This document shows, piece after piece, positions 25,096 to 33,805 of a DNA stretch of 64,000 nucleotides. The stretch covers positions 1 to 64,000 of the forward strand of contig JAXJYC010000020.1 of the NCBI GenBank assembly GCA_036307185.1, given 5' to 3'. Below the pieces are notes generated by a model. The model did no database searches. It saw only the letters and a list, made by a program, of their open reading frames with translations, and was not told the origin of the DNA. The translations under genes and the position numbers were made by a program. This stretch comes from SVEL01 sp017381055 (GTDB taxonomy: Bacteria > Bacillota > Clostridia > Lachnospirales > Lachnospiraceae). The stretch's first letter is position 1. Every line of letters begins with the position of its first letter.

Positions 25096-27141
25096 ATGAG
25101 AATTGCATTAACAGGAAATCCCAATAGTGGAAAAACAACAATGTTTAATGCCCTTACTGGGAAAAATGAGAGAGTAGGAAATTGGGCAGGAGTTACTTTT
25201 GATAAGAAGGAATGCCCTATTAAGAAGAGTTTTTTGAAAGATGATAACTATATAGCTAATAAGGATTCTGAGATAGTTATTGTAGATTTGCCTGGTGCAT
25301 ATTCAATGTCTCCGTTTACAAATGAGGAAAGTGTTACAAGTACATATGTTAAGAACGAAAATCCGGATGTTATTATTAATATTGTGGATGCAACAAATCT
25401 AAGCAGAAGCTTATTCTTTACAACACAGCTTTTAGAGCTGGGAATTCCTATGGTAATAGCACTTAACAAGAGTGATATTAATGAAAAGAAGAAGACTGAG
25501 ATTGATGAAAAGGTATTAGCAAAGGAACTTGGTTGCCCGGTTGTTAAGACTATTTCTACATCTAGCGAAGGATTAAATGAACTGATAAATACTGCTATGA
25601 GTGTGATTGGTAAAGAGCAAAAGTCTCCATATGTACAGGCAGATATCAACTTGAATGATAAGGAGGCTGTTACTGAGGAAGATAAGAAGAGATTTGCTTT
25701 TGTCAACGGAGTGGTAGTTAAGGTAGAGAGTAGAAAGATTAAGACAAAGGATAAAAATTATCAGGATAAAATAGATGCAGTAGTTACACATCCTATTATC
25801 GGTATACCATTATTTGTGGCGGTAATGTTTGCAGTGTTTTATATTTCACAGTCAACAATTGGTGCTTGGATTGCGGAAGGATATGAATTTGAATCTGGAA
25901 AAACTATTCCTGGACTTGTTACATTTATTGAAATGTTTGGAGAATGGGTTGGTGGTAAGGTGAGTGGAGTTCATCCTTTATTGCAGGCTATTCTTGTAGA
26001 TGGTATTATAGGTGGTGTTGGTGCTGTGGTTGGTTTCCTGCCACTAGTTATGGTTATGTATTTCCTTCTTGCTTTGCTTGAGGATTGTGGATATATGGCG
26101 AGAGTATCAGTAGTTCTTGATCCAATTTTTAAGAGAGTAGGTCTTTCAGGTAAGTCAGTTATTCCTTTTGTAATCGGTGTGGGTTGCGCTATTCCAGGCA
26201 TTATGGCCAGCCGTACTATTAGAGATGAAAGAGAGAGAAGAACTACAGCAATGCTTACACCATTTATGCCATGTGGTGCAAAGATACCTGTTATTTCACT
26301 TTTTGCAGGAGCTTTCTTCACAGGTAAAACATGGGTTGCACCAGTGATGTATTTTGCAGGGATTATTTTAATCCTTTTCTGGGCGGTTATTATCAAGTTT
26401 ATTACACGTTATAAATATAAAAAGTCATTTTTTATTATAGAACTTCCAGAGTACAAGGTACCTAGTGTGATAAAAGCTGCATTGTCAATGGTTGATAGAG
26501 GTAAGTCGTATATAATTAAAGCAGGAACAATTATTCTTGTATGTAATGCGCTTGTAACGATAATGGCTTCATTTAGCTGGAGCTTTAAGCTTGTGGAAAA
26601 CTCAAGTGAGTCTATACTTCATGATATAGCAGCGCCATTTTCAATTTTACTAATTCCTCTTGGATTTGGTGCATGGCAGTTTGCAGCGGCAGCTATAACA
26701 GGATTTATCGCAAAGGAAGAGGTTGTAGGTACATTGGCAGCAGTGTTTGCAGTTAGTGAGAATGTAATTAACGGTGATTTTGAGTTGCTTTCAGGAACAG
26801 ATTTCTTAGCTTCAGTTTCGGCATCAGGAGTAGAGATTACAACTATTGCAGCACTTGCATATCTTTGCTTTAACCTATTTACACCACCATGTTTTGCGGC
26901 TATAGGAGCGATGAATTCAGAGATTAAGTCAAAGAAGTGGTTGTTTGCTGGAATCGGAATACAGTTTGCAACAGGTTATAGCGTAGCATTTGGTATATAC
27001 CAGATAGGTACATTGGTTAAGACAGGTGCAGTAGGAGTTGGCTTTGTACCAGGATTAATTGCAGTGGCTGCTATGGTTTTAGTTGTAGTTGGAATAGCTG
27101 TGAAATCAAGAAGAGATATTGATAGAGCAATTGAAAAGTAA
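25096..27141 (+). CDS. feoB: Ferrous iron transporter FeoB
   Basis: A 681-residue inner-membrane Fe(II) transporter. The start at 25096 is chosen for AGGAGG at 25083-25088 and because the promoter -10 lies just before the alternative ATG at 25057. The N-terminal G domain has G1 GNPNSGKTT (7-15), NERVGNWAGVT, DLPGAYS and NKSD. The membrane part has the two Gate repeats (GCAIPGIMASRTI, MLTPFMPCGAKIPVISLFAG; TPPCFAAIGAMNSE) and about ten helices. Length is at the compact end for FeoB. It is followed by its small Cys-rich partner, and expression is probably iron-repressed through the palindrome at 25030-25045. Confidence 0.95.
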   Translation: MRIALTGNPNSGKTTMFNALTGKNERVGNWAGVTFDKKECPIKKSFLKDDNYIANKDSEIVIVDLPGAYSMSPFTNEESVTSTYVKNENPDVIINIVDATNLSRSLFFTTQLLELGIPMVIALNKSDINEKKKTEIDEKVLAKELGCPVVKTISTSSEGLNELINTAMSVIGKEQKSPYVQADINLNDKEAVTEEDKKRFAFVNGVVVKVESRKIKTKDKNYQDKIDAVVTHPIIGIPLFVAVMFAVFYISQSTIGAWIAEGYEFESGKTIPGLVTFIEMFGEWVGGKVSGVHPLLQAILVDGIIGGVGAVVGFLPLVMVMYFLLALLEDCGYMARVSVVLDPIFKRVGLSGKSVIPFVIGVGCAIPGIMASRTIRDERERRTTAMLTPFMPCGAKIPVISLFAGAFFTGKTWVAPVMYFAGIILILFWAVIIKFITRYKYKKSFFIIELPEYKVPSVIKAALSMVDRGKSYIIKAGTIILVCNALVTIMASFSWSFKLVENSSESILHDIAAPFSILLIPLGFGAWQFAAAAITGFIAKEEVVGTLAAVFAVSENVINGDFELLSGTDFLASVSASGVEITTIAALAYLCFNLFTPPCFAAIGAMNSEIKSKKWLFAGIGIQFATGYSVAFGIYQIGTLVKTGAVGVGFVPGLIAVAAMVLVVVGIAVKSRRDIDRAIEK

Positions 27142-27241
27142 TTACTAAATTCATTGCGCATGGATTAGATTATCAATTTGCAGATTGAAGAAAAGTAACT
27201 GAAAAAGTATAATTAATGTAAATTCAAAAAAGGAGTAAGCT

Positions 27242-27409
27242 ATGGCAGATTTGATTGTATTAGGAATTGTGTTGTTGCTAGTTTTTGCAGCGTCATTATA
27301 TATATATAAGCAAAAGAAAAAAGGCGTGAAGTGTATAGGGTGCTCGTCAGCAGGCGCTTGCTCCGGGAAATGTAGCTGTGGATGTGGCAACGTTGATGAT
27401 AGAAGTTAG
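27242..27409 (+). CDS. FeoB-associated Cys-rich membrane protein
   Basis: A 55-residue protein: one N-terminal transmembrane helix (LIVLGIVLLLVFAASLYIY), a Lys-rich junction, then a cytoplasmic tail with six cysteines (CIGCSSAGAC, GKCSCGCG). This is the layout of the small protein that follows feoB in many Firmicutes and is thought to assist Fe(II) transport. AAAAGGAG precedes the ATG. It ends just before a strong terminator. Confidence 0.85.
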   Translation: MADLIVLGIVLLLVFAASLYIYKQKKKGVKCIGCSSAGACSGKCSCGCGNVDDRS

Positions 27410-27433
27410 CAAAAACATTCTGATAAGGATTGC

Positions 27434-27508
27434 ACTGCGGCGTGTTGCCTCAACAACATCTACCGCTCCGCCGCAGTCAAAGAATCTCGCGAGCGAGATT
27501 CTTTTTTT
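27434..27508 (+). terminator. Structured region ending in a rho-independent terminator
   Basis: AGAATCTCGC (27481-27490) pairs perfectly with GCGAGATTCT (27493-27502) and is followed by seven T: a strong terminator for the feo operon. Just upstream, ACTGCGGCG (about 27434-27442) pairs with CGCCGCAGT (about 27469-27477), enclosing a small GTTG/CAAC stem. The outer hairpin has no T tract and may protect the mRNA 3' end or be a small repeat element. Confidence 0.8.
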
Positions 27509-27539
27509 GTGCAATAAACTAACTTGGCAGACGAAAAAG

Positions 27540-27897
27540 CCTACCTGATACTGTAAAAGCAAGCTAGGTGGGTAGGTAGGAAAGAAGCAAAAGCCTACTG
27601 GATGTTAGAAAAGTAAGCTGGGTGGGTAGGTAGGAAAGAAGCAAAAGCCTACTGGATGTTAGAAAAGTAAGCTGGGTGGGTAGGTAGGAAAGATACGAAA
27701 ACCCACCTAAAGTTGGAAAATTAAGTTAGGTGGGCAAAGAAGAAATAAGGGAAATCCTACTTGACGACAGAAAAACAAGTTGGGTAGGAAAAAGAACTGA
27801 AAAACTACGGCCTACTGAAAACTGAAAAAGTAAGCTGGGTAGGAATGAAGAAGAAAAATTATTGTCCACCAGATGTTGAAAAAGGAGTTAAGTGGGT
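27540..27897. repeat. Seven tandem 54-55 bp hairpin-forming units
   Basis: Units begin at 27540, 27594, 27648, 27702, 27756, 27811 and 27866, a period of 54-55 bp. Units 2 and 3 are almost identical, and the others diverge. Each has a 5' arm (CCTACT-like), a loop with a conserved GAAAA core and a 3' arm (GGGTAGG-like). The arms change together: unit 4 has CCCACCTAA/TTAGGTGGG, units 5 and 6 CCTAC/GTAGG, unit 7 CCAC/GTGG. That pattern suggests selection for a stem and not only duplication. Stops occur in the forward frames of each unit, and no coding role is evident. The array lies between the feo terminator and the amylase promoter. Confidence 0.8.
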
Positions 27898-28067
27898 AAA
27901 AAGAATGTTTAGAAGATTGAATAAAGAGTGAATAGATAAAATGCTCAATGTAATACAGAATTTCGCAAACATAATACTATCCTATCGATAAAAATATTGT
28001 AAATTTATTAATGTATGTTGTAATTCTAAGAAGCTGTATTAAAAGTATAACATCGTACAATGGCAAA

Positions 28068-28096
28068 TTGAATATGCAAAAACTATGAGATATAAT
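28068..28096 (+). promoter_or_regulatory. Predicted amylase promoter
   Basis: TTGAAT (28068-28073), a 17-bp spacer and TATAAT (28091-28096) form a strong sigma-A promoter about 75 bp before the amylase start. I saw no clear catabolite (cre) palindrome here. The AT-rich DNA between the tandem array and this promoter (27898-28067) holds nothing else I can name. Confidence 0.65.
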
Positions 28097-28172
28097 AGCT
28101 TTAAAAGAGGTTATATACAAGTCAGTGGTATAAATATTAAGTAAATCTACATCAAAGGAGAAGAGATTTGTT

Positions 28173-30578
28173 ATGAGAAAAAGATTAGCGTCTTTGACTG
28201 CTATAGTTGTACTTGCATGTTCGATATTTACAAGTAATAGTGCAATGACTACCTTCAGTAAGTCTAAGCAGATTACGACAACATCTAATAAGTTAGTAAG
28301 TGACGAAAATGACGTAGAAGTGAGTAATGCAAACAACGCAGAAGTTGGCAACGCATCTGCATCTGTAGAGGGCACAGAGCTAGATAAGTCAGCAGCAAAC
28401 AATGTGAATGTAAACGGCACCATGATGCAGTATTTTGAGTGGAATTTGCCTGATAATGGAAGTTTGTGGAATCAGATTGCAGACCAGGCGGATGAATTAG
28501 CTGATATGGGTATTACAGCGCTTTGGTTGCCACCAGCATATAAGGGGGGGCACTCGGGTGATGTTGGTTATGGTGTGTATGATTTATATGATTTAGGAGA
28601 GTTTAATCAGAAGGGTACTGTTCGTACGAAGTATGGAACTAAGGCTCAGTATTTAAATGCGATTAATAAACTCCATGCTAATGGTATTCATGCCTATGCT
28701 GATATTGTTTTAAATCACAAGGGCAATGCAGATGGAACAGAGAATGTCAATGCTAGAGAAGTAGATGGTGGAAATAGAAATAATGTATATGGAGATTTAA
28801 AAAATGTAAAGGTGTGGACAGTTTTTAATTTCCCAGGACGTGGCAATACATATTCATCATTTAAATGGAATTATACTCATTTTGATGCGGTTGATTATGA
28901 TGCTAATACAAATCAGAACAAGATATATTTGTTAGATGGCAAATCATGGGATTCGAAAGTAGATAATGAAAATGGAAACTATGATTATCTTATGTATGCT
29001 GATCTAGATTTTGATAATGCTGAGGTTGTAAATGAGGTTAAGAGCTGGGGAAAATGGTATGTTGATACAGCTAAATTAGATGGATTTAGATTAGATGCAG
29101 TTAAGCATATTAAGTATTCGTTCTTCAAGGATTGGCTTACATATTTAAGAAGTGCAACCGGCAAAGAGCTCTTTACAGTAGGTGAATTTTATTCAAATGA
29201 TTTAGGAAAACTACAGGATTACATAAGAGAGACGCAGAGAACAATGTCATTATTTGATATGCCACTTCATAATCATATGCAAGAGGCATCAAAGAGTAAT
29301 GGACAATATGATATGAGTAAGATTCTTAATGGAACATTGGTAAGTGCGGATCCAGTATTAGCAGTTACATTCGTTGAAAATCATGACACACAGCCAGGAC
29401 AGTCTGATTATTCATATGTACTTGATTGGTTTAAACCACTTGCGTATACACTTATTCTTACAAGAGAAGGTGGATATCCATGTGTGTTCTATGGTGATTA
29501 CTATGGCTTGCAGCAGAAACAAAATAATTCTGGTAGCGCTCAAAAGTATGAGATTGAAAAGCTTATGAAGGCTAGAACTGCTTGTGCATATGGAGCACAG
29601 CATGATTATTTCGATCATGGTGATATAGTAGGTTGGACAAGAGAGGGCGATAGCGCTCATGCGAATTCAGGTCTTGCATCGATTATTACAGATGGCCCAG
29701 GTGGAAGTAAGACAATGTATGTAGGTAAACAGCATGCAGGAGAGACTTGGTATGATATAACAGGTCATGTTGGCGAGACAGTGACAATCGGTAGCGATGG
29801 ATGTGCTGTATTCAAGGTAAATGGTGGTTCGAATTCAGTATATGTTTCTAGCAAGATTACAGTACCAGGTGCAAATACACAGGGTAATAATTCAGTTACA
29901 ATTTATTATAAGACAGATTGGGCGACACCATACGCGCACTATTGTGTAGGTGGTGGATCATGGACAGCAGCACCAGGTGTAAAGATGACAAAGCTTTCAG
30001 ATGGTTACTATAAGATAACAGTTCCTATGGGTGGAGCGTCAGATATTAAGATGTGTTTCAATGATGGTAATGATACATGGGATAACAATGGCGGTAACGA
30101 TTATTCCTTTATGTCAGGAAAATATACTGTGAACAATGGATCGGTTTCAAGTGGAGCTCCAGCAGGAATTGTCGATCCAGATGATAGTGGAAATGGAAGT
30201 GGAACAGGAAGTGGATCAGGAAGCGGATCAGGAAGCGGAAGTGGTTCGGGAAATAATGGTTCACAAAATGGTGAGGAAAGTACAAGTGCTATAGAGGAGT
30301 CAACAGAGGAAGAAAGTAGCTCTGAAACAGAGACAGTAACTGATGCTGTAGGTGAAAATGAAGAAGAAACAACAAAAATTGATGCCTCGTCAGAAGACAA
30401 AAATGAAAGTAGTATCGGTTCTAAAGATGATAACGGCAAGGATGATAATAAAAATGTATCGGAAAATGATAGTTTAGTACAATGCGCGTTTGTTTATCTA
30501 AAAGTTCTCCTAGCGAAAATTTATGCGAAAGGCAAATTTCTTATATTGATAATCTTGGCTTTAAAAAATTATAATTAG
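28173..30578 (+). CDS. Secreted GH13 alpha-amylase with starch-binding module and C-terminal hydrophobic anchor
   Basis: An 801-residue exported enzyme cleaving internal alpha-1,4 bonds of starch. A signal peptide (1-24) and a short N/E-rich linker precede a GH13 catalytic domain that begins MMQYFEWNLPDNGSLW, a liquefying-amylase (GH13_5-like) start. The catalytic triad is Asp308 (GFRLDAVKH), Glu338 (TVGEFYS) and Asp405 (VENHDTQ). At about 570-660 is a CBM25/26-like domain (VTIYYKTDWATPYAHYCVGG). A Gly-Ser repeat and a Ser/Glu-rich acidic stretch follow. The last ~30 residues are hydrophobic with lysines (YLKVLLAKIYAKGKF, LILIILAL), suggesting a membrane anchor without an LPXTG motif. AAAGGAGAAG precedes the ATG. 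Confidence 0.93.
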   Translation: MRKRLASLTAIVVLACSIFTSNSAMTTFSKSKQITTTSNKLVSDENDVEVSNANNAEVGNASASVEGTELDKSAANNVNVNGTMMQYFEWNLPDNGSLWNQIADQADELADMGITALWLPPAYKGGHSGDVGYGVYDLYDLGEFNQKGTVRTKYGTKAQYLNAINKLHANGIHAYADIVLNHKGNADGTENVNAREVDGGNRNNVYGDLKNVKVWTVFNFPGRGNTYSSFKWNYTHFDAVDYDANTNQNKIYLLDGKSWDSKVDNENGNYDYLMYADLDFDNAEVVNEVKSWGKWYVDTAKLDGFRLDAVKHIKYSFFKDWLTYLRSATGKELFTVGEFYSNDLGKLQDYIRETQRTMSLFDMPLHNHMQEASKSNGQYDMSKILNGTLVSADPVLAVTFVENHDTQPGQSDYSYVLDWFKPLAYTLILTREGGYPCVFYGDYYGLQQKQNNSGSAQKYEIEKLMKARTACAYGAQHDYFDHGDIVGWTREGDSAHANSGLASIITDGPGGSKTMYVGKQHAGETWYDITGHVGETVTIGSDGCAVFKVNGGSNSVYVSSKITVPGANTQGNNSVTIYYKTDWATPYAHYCVGGGSWTAAPGVKMTKLSDGYYKITVPMGGASDIKMCFNDGNDTWDNNGGNDYSFMSGKYTVNNGSVSSGAPAGIVDPDDSGNGSGTGSGSGSGSGSGSGSGNNGSQNGEESTSAIEESTEEESSSETETVTDAVGENEEETTKIDASSEDKNESSIGSKDDNGKDDNKNVSENDSLVQCAFVYLKVLLAKIYAKGKFLILIILALKNYN

Positions 30579-30591
30579 GTTGCTTAAATAA

Positions 30592-30624
30592 AAGTAGGAT
30601 AGTTAATAAGCTATCCTACTTTTA
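30592..30624 (+). terminator. Rho-independent terminator after the amylase gene
   Basis: AAGTAGGATAG (30592-30602) pairs with CTATCCTACTT (30611-30621), followed by TTT. Confidence 0.88.
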
Positions 30625-30748
30625 TCGTATAGGAAGGTTCTATTTGTGAATTTCCTATATGAAAAAATTATAGAATGCGAATATTATGGGGTACGCATTT
30701 TATAAACGGGATTTAGCAAAAAATTATAATGTTAAGGAGGATTTTTCC

Positions 30749-30974
30749 ATGAGAAATCGAAAAAAGCATGGCTTGTTAAAAGGCTTTGCAGTAGCAATGG
30801 GCGCAATGTAACGGAAATGCAATGTATAAGATTGTTATCCCAACAGACATCGTAGGACTTATCTTTACAAATGGTTCAACACAGACAGTTGATATAACAA
30901 CAAATCTTAAGGATGGTGCAGTATTTAGCGTGTCAGGAAATTCTGGTAGCAAGTATAATGTGTCAGTTAAGTAA
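30749..30974 (+). pseudogene. Remnant of an exported protein: truncated signal peptide plus C-terminal domain
   Basis: After AAGGAGG an ATG at 30749 opens a 20-residue frame (MRNRKKHGLLKGFAVAMGAM) that looks like the start of a signal peptide and stops at 30811. Immediately after, in the next frame, 30810-30974 encodes NGNAMYKIVIPTDIVG, GLIFTNGSTQTVDI and NSGSKYNVSVK, then stops. This reads like the C-terminal beta-rich module of a secreted protein. The simplest reading is a large internal deletion that fused the two ends out of frame. The parent was probably a surface or polysaccharide-binding protein; I cannot name it. Confidence 0.55.
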
Positions 30975-30998
30975 AAAGCTATATAAGTATCTAAAAAA

Positions 30999-31040
30999 TT
31001 GGGGCGCCCTCCGCAAGGAAGGCGCCCCAAGTGGCTTTTT
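30999..31040. terminator. Strong bidirectional terminator hairpin
   Basis: TTGGGGCGCC (30999-31008) pairs with GGCGCCCCAA (31021-31030). On the minus strand the stem is followed by TTTTTT, which fits the end of the ABC operon; on the plus strand a T tract begins at about 31036. Confidence 0.85.
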
Positions 31041-31082
31041 ATCTTAGTTTAATATTATCAGTTTCATATGACTTAGCATTCT

Positions 31083-32891
31083 TTACAAAGGTAGGTCTTT
31101 CTTGGTAAAACGAATGGAACCAAGTATATATCCAAGTAGGCCGACTACTCCAAGTATGATAAATTTCCAAATGAAAGCATTTGTTCCATCAATGATAGCA
31201 ATAACATCAAATAAGGAAATGATTGTCGCATAATTGAAGTTGTTCAAAGCATCGAGACGAACGACAGATGGAATAACAGGGCTGCCGAATAGTCCTAGCA
31301 TGGCGGCAACAAGTGCGAAAATAGAAAGGCCACCGCCTATTGCCATAGAACGCTTGCTGCGGTCAAACACGCAAGAAGTAAAGAAGCAAAGTCCGGAAAG
31401 TGCTAAAAGAACAAGGAACGCACCTACATTTAACAAAATCAGATTTGTATAGGTCAATTCTACATCTTCTGTCACAAGCGATAGGCATACACAACCTGTT
31501 ACTGTTGTTAATGAGAACATGGCAAGCAGAGAACCGATGAGATACAATCCTTGCGTAAATACTACTGTGCTTCTCTTAGTTGAGGTGGAAAGTACATACG
31601 CCATAGAGCCGCTGTCTACCTGGCCAGATATTAGGCTGTTTGATGTCATAATCATATATATGATAGGTAGTAAAAGACCTGCAAGCTTATAGAAGATGGA
31701 GCCAACAATCAAGGTGTAAAGATCTGCCTGACCGATTTCTTCTAGAGCATCGGAAACTTCCACTGGTAAAGTGGAAAGGAAACTAGTAGAGATATCCTTA
31801 GCAAGACTTTCTTTTTTGTCTGCAATTGTACTAAGATAGACATCTTCATTTGCAAAATCACCTGCATTATACTGTTCATCGAGCAAACCAAGTTCATAGT
31901 TCAGTCTACCTTGGTAAGTTACAATAGCAGTTTGAGCCATATGCTTGATGGAATCATAGGTATAACCGAAAGAATTATATTTTTCTTCGGTAACGCCATA
32001 GTTAGAGAGCGCATCTATAAGAGTTTCTGTTGCTTCAGTTTTAGTTATATTTCCAGCAAGGAAGATCGCTGCGCCTTCTTTGGCTCTTGCTTGGCAGTAA
32101 GCATTTCTCTCCTCAGAGCTAAGAAAGTCAACAATGTCACCGCTGCTGATATGAGAGATTAAGGACATAAAATCATAATTGTCGGGTATGTCCTCATCAT
32201 TTTCAACATAAAAATCATCAAAGGTTCCATTTGGGTTCAAAGTATACATAACACTGCCGAGAATTTCTAGAGCCTCAGAAGAGTTCTCTGCATATCCCTC
32301 GTCTTTTGCTTTTTTAGCAAGATAATTCTGCAATTCTTCACAGGCAGAGGAATAAGCAACTGTAATAGCATTTTCTTGAGTCGCAGGAGACTGCTTCTGC
32401 CAGACTTCTACTGCAGATAAGTATTCATTTGTAGCGGAGAAGGTTTCTTGTTGAGGAATTTTTGCCATCCATTCATTTACGACTGCTGCATAAGCTTTGC
32501 CAGCATCTGTTTTCATTTCTGGAACAGAATCTTGCCATTTTTCTATTGCTGTAGTATATATAGCTAAATCAGAAAAATCGGTTTTGTTCGGCATTTGTGA
32601 ACACCATACAAGATAAGAGAGGGTGTCTTTTGCATTTTCTGAGAAAATGGAATCGAATTTTATAAGTCCGTCTTCGGCAGTTGTATAATAGGACAGTGCA
32701 CGTTTTTCCATTTGAGATTCAATCTCTTTTGTAATGATGGTATCCTGAATAGAATCTTTGAATTCACCTATATTACCGTTGCCTGAAATTAGCATGACAC
32801 AGGCAAGCATAAAGCAGACGGCGAAGGTAATAATGCCCCACATGGTACCGTTTGCTTTGCAGGATTGTTTGAATAAAGCTTTGCTAAACAT
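31083..32891 (-). CDS. ABC-2-type transporter permease
   Basis: A 602-residue membrane protein. One N-terminal helix (WGIITFAVCFMLACVMLISG) is followed by about 340 residues of extracytoplasmic, mainly helical sequence and then five or six C-terminal helices (LAGLLLPIIYMIMTSNSLIS, GLYLIGSLLAMFSLTTVTGC). This is the layout of ABC-2 efflux permeases of the drug/antibiotic type. It is the last gene of a minus-strand operon, 14 bp after its ATPase. The substrate is unknown. A TetR-type regulator is encoded divergently, so induction by a toxic compound is likely. Confidence 0.85.
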   Translation of the reverse strand: MFSKALFKQSCKANGTMWGIITFAVCFMLACVMLISGNGNIGEFKDSIQDTIITKEIESQMEKRALSYYTTAEDGLIKFDSIFSENAKDTLSYLVWCSQMPNKTDFSDLAIYTTAIEKWQDSVPEMKTDAGKAYAAVVNEWMAKIPQQETFSATNEYLSAVEVWQKQSPATQENAITVAYSSACEELQNYLAKKAKDEGYAENSSEALEILGSVMYTLNPNGTFDDFYVENDEDIPDNYDFMSLISHISSGDIVDFLSSEERNAYCQARAKEGAAIFLAGNITKTEATETLIDALSNYGVTEEKYNSFGYTYDSIKHMAQTAIVTYQGRLNYELGLLDEQYNAGDFANEDVYLSTIADKKESLAKDISTSFLSTLPVEVSDALEEIGQADLYTLIVGSIFYKLAGLLLPIIYMIMTSNSLISGQVDSGSMAYVLSTSTKRSTVVFTQGLYLIGSLLAMFSLTTVTGCVCLSLVTEDVELTYTNLILLNVGAFLVLLALSGLCFFTSCVFDRSKRSMAIGGGLSIFALVAAMLGLFGSPVIPSVVRLDALNNFNYATIISLFDVIAIIDGTNAFIWKFIILGVVGLLGYILGSIRFTKKDLPL

Positions 32892-32905
32892 TGTGTTTCA
32901 CCATT

Positions 32906-33805
32906 TTAACCTTTCTTTTGACTAAATAAAATATTCTTAAAGTGCATTTCCAATGTGTATGGAAGTTCCGAAATGAATTTAACATTATAGCTTTTTAAAA
33001 CATTCAGAAGACCGGCTGTTTCGTCTGCACTAATACGGATAGAAACCTGATGGTATTGCTCTTGTAAGCGGATTGTTTCATACGGTTCGCGAAGGAAACG
33101 CTTGAAATCTTCAGCGGTATAAAATTCAATCTTAAACTCTTTTATCGGTCTGTTTCGAATCTGATTCATATCGCATACGTTCACGATATGCCCATCATTG
33201 ATTAACGCTACCTTATCGCAGGTTTTCTCTAATTCATCAAAACTATGGCTGCTCATAAAGATAGTTTTTCCTTTTTGGTGTTCTTCTTTAATGATGTCAA
33301 GGAAGGTCGCACGCATCAGAGGATCAAGACCGGTGGTAGGTTCGTCTAACAGGATGATGGGAGCATCGTTTATAAGAGCAGCTACCAATGCTGTTTTCTG
33401 TTTCATGCCTTTACTCATTCGTTTGAGGTTGGCTCTGGGATCGAGTTGCAGGCGTTCGATTAGTTCGTTGGCATAGGACATATCGTGAAGTCCTAAGAAA
33501 TCCGTCTGACATTTCAAAAAATCAATGCCTGTTTTTAAATCTGGAAATGCGATTTCGCCAGGTACATAACCAATTTGCTTTACAATTTCACTGGAATGAT
33601 CCCATGAAGATAAACCGTTTACCGTTACACTTCCAGATGTAGGTTTTAAAAAGCCCATGATATGTCGTATAGTGGTTGTTTTACCGCTGCCGTTTGTGCC
33701 GACATAACCGACCATTTCACCTTCGTTAATGGAAAGATTCAGGTCAAAGATGCCTTGCCCATTTCCATAATCCTTTGTAAGACTGTTCAGTTCAATTACG
33801 CTCAT
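32906..33805 (-). CDS. ABC transporter ATP-binding protein (intact)
   Basis: A 299-residue ATPase with Walker A GTNGSGKTTT, a signature region MSKGMKQKTAL, Walker B IILLDEPTTGLDP and an H-loop SSHSFDE. A ~90-residue C-terminal extension follows the nucleotide domain. It shares a TAATG overlap with the preceding damaged ATPase gene and is followed closely by the permease. With its partner broken, this copy may power the transporter as a homodimer. Confidence 0.92.
   Translation of the reverse strand: MSVIELNSLTKDYGNGQGIFDLNLSINEGEMVGYVGTNGSGKTTTIRHIMGFLKPTSGSVTVNGLSSWDHSSEIVKQIGYVPGEIAFPDLKTGIDFLKCQTDFLGLHDMSYANELIERLQLDPRANLKRMSKGMKQKTALVAALINDAPIILLDEPTTGLDPLMRATFLDIIKEEHQKGKTIFMSSHSFDELEKTCDKVALINDGHIVNVCDMNQIRNRPIKEFKIEFYTAEDFKRFLREPYETIRLQEQYHQVSIRISADETAGLLNVLKSYNVKFISELPYTLEMHFKNILFSQKKG

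Noticed and set aside
27540..27897. The tandem 54-bp array as a CRISPR array
   Set aside because: The whole unit repeats with no unique spacers between constant repeats, and no cas genes are nearby.
27540..27897. The tandem array as coding repeats of 18 residues
   Set aside because: Forward frames hit stops in each unit. The minus-strand frame is open over the identical units only, with no start site or signal to support it.
30190..30255. Short GGAAGTGGATCA-like repeats as a separate repeat element
   Set aside because: They encode the Gly-Ser linker of the amylase in frame.
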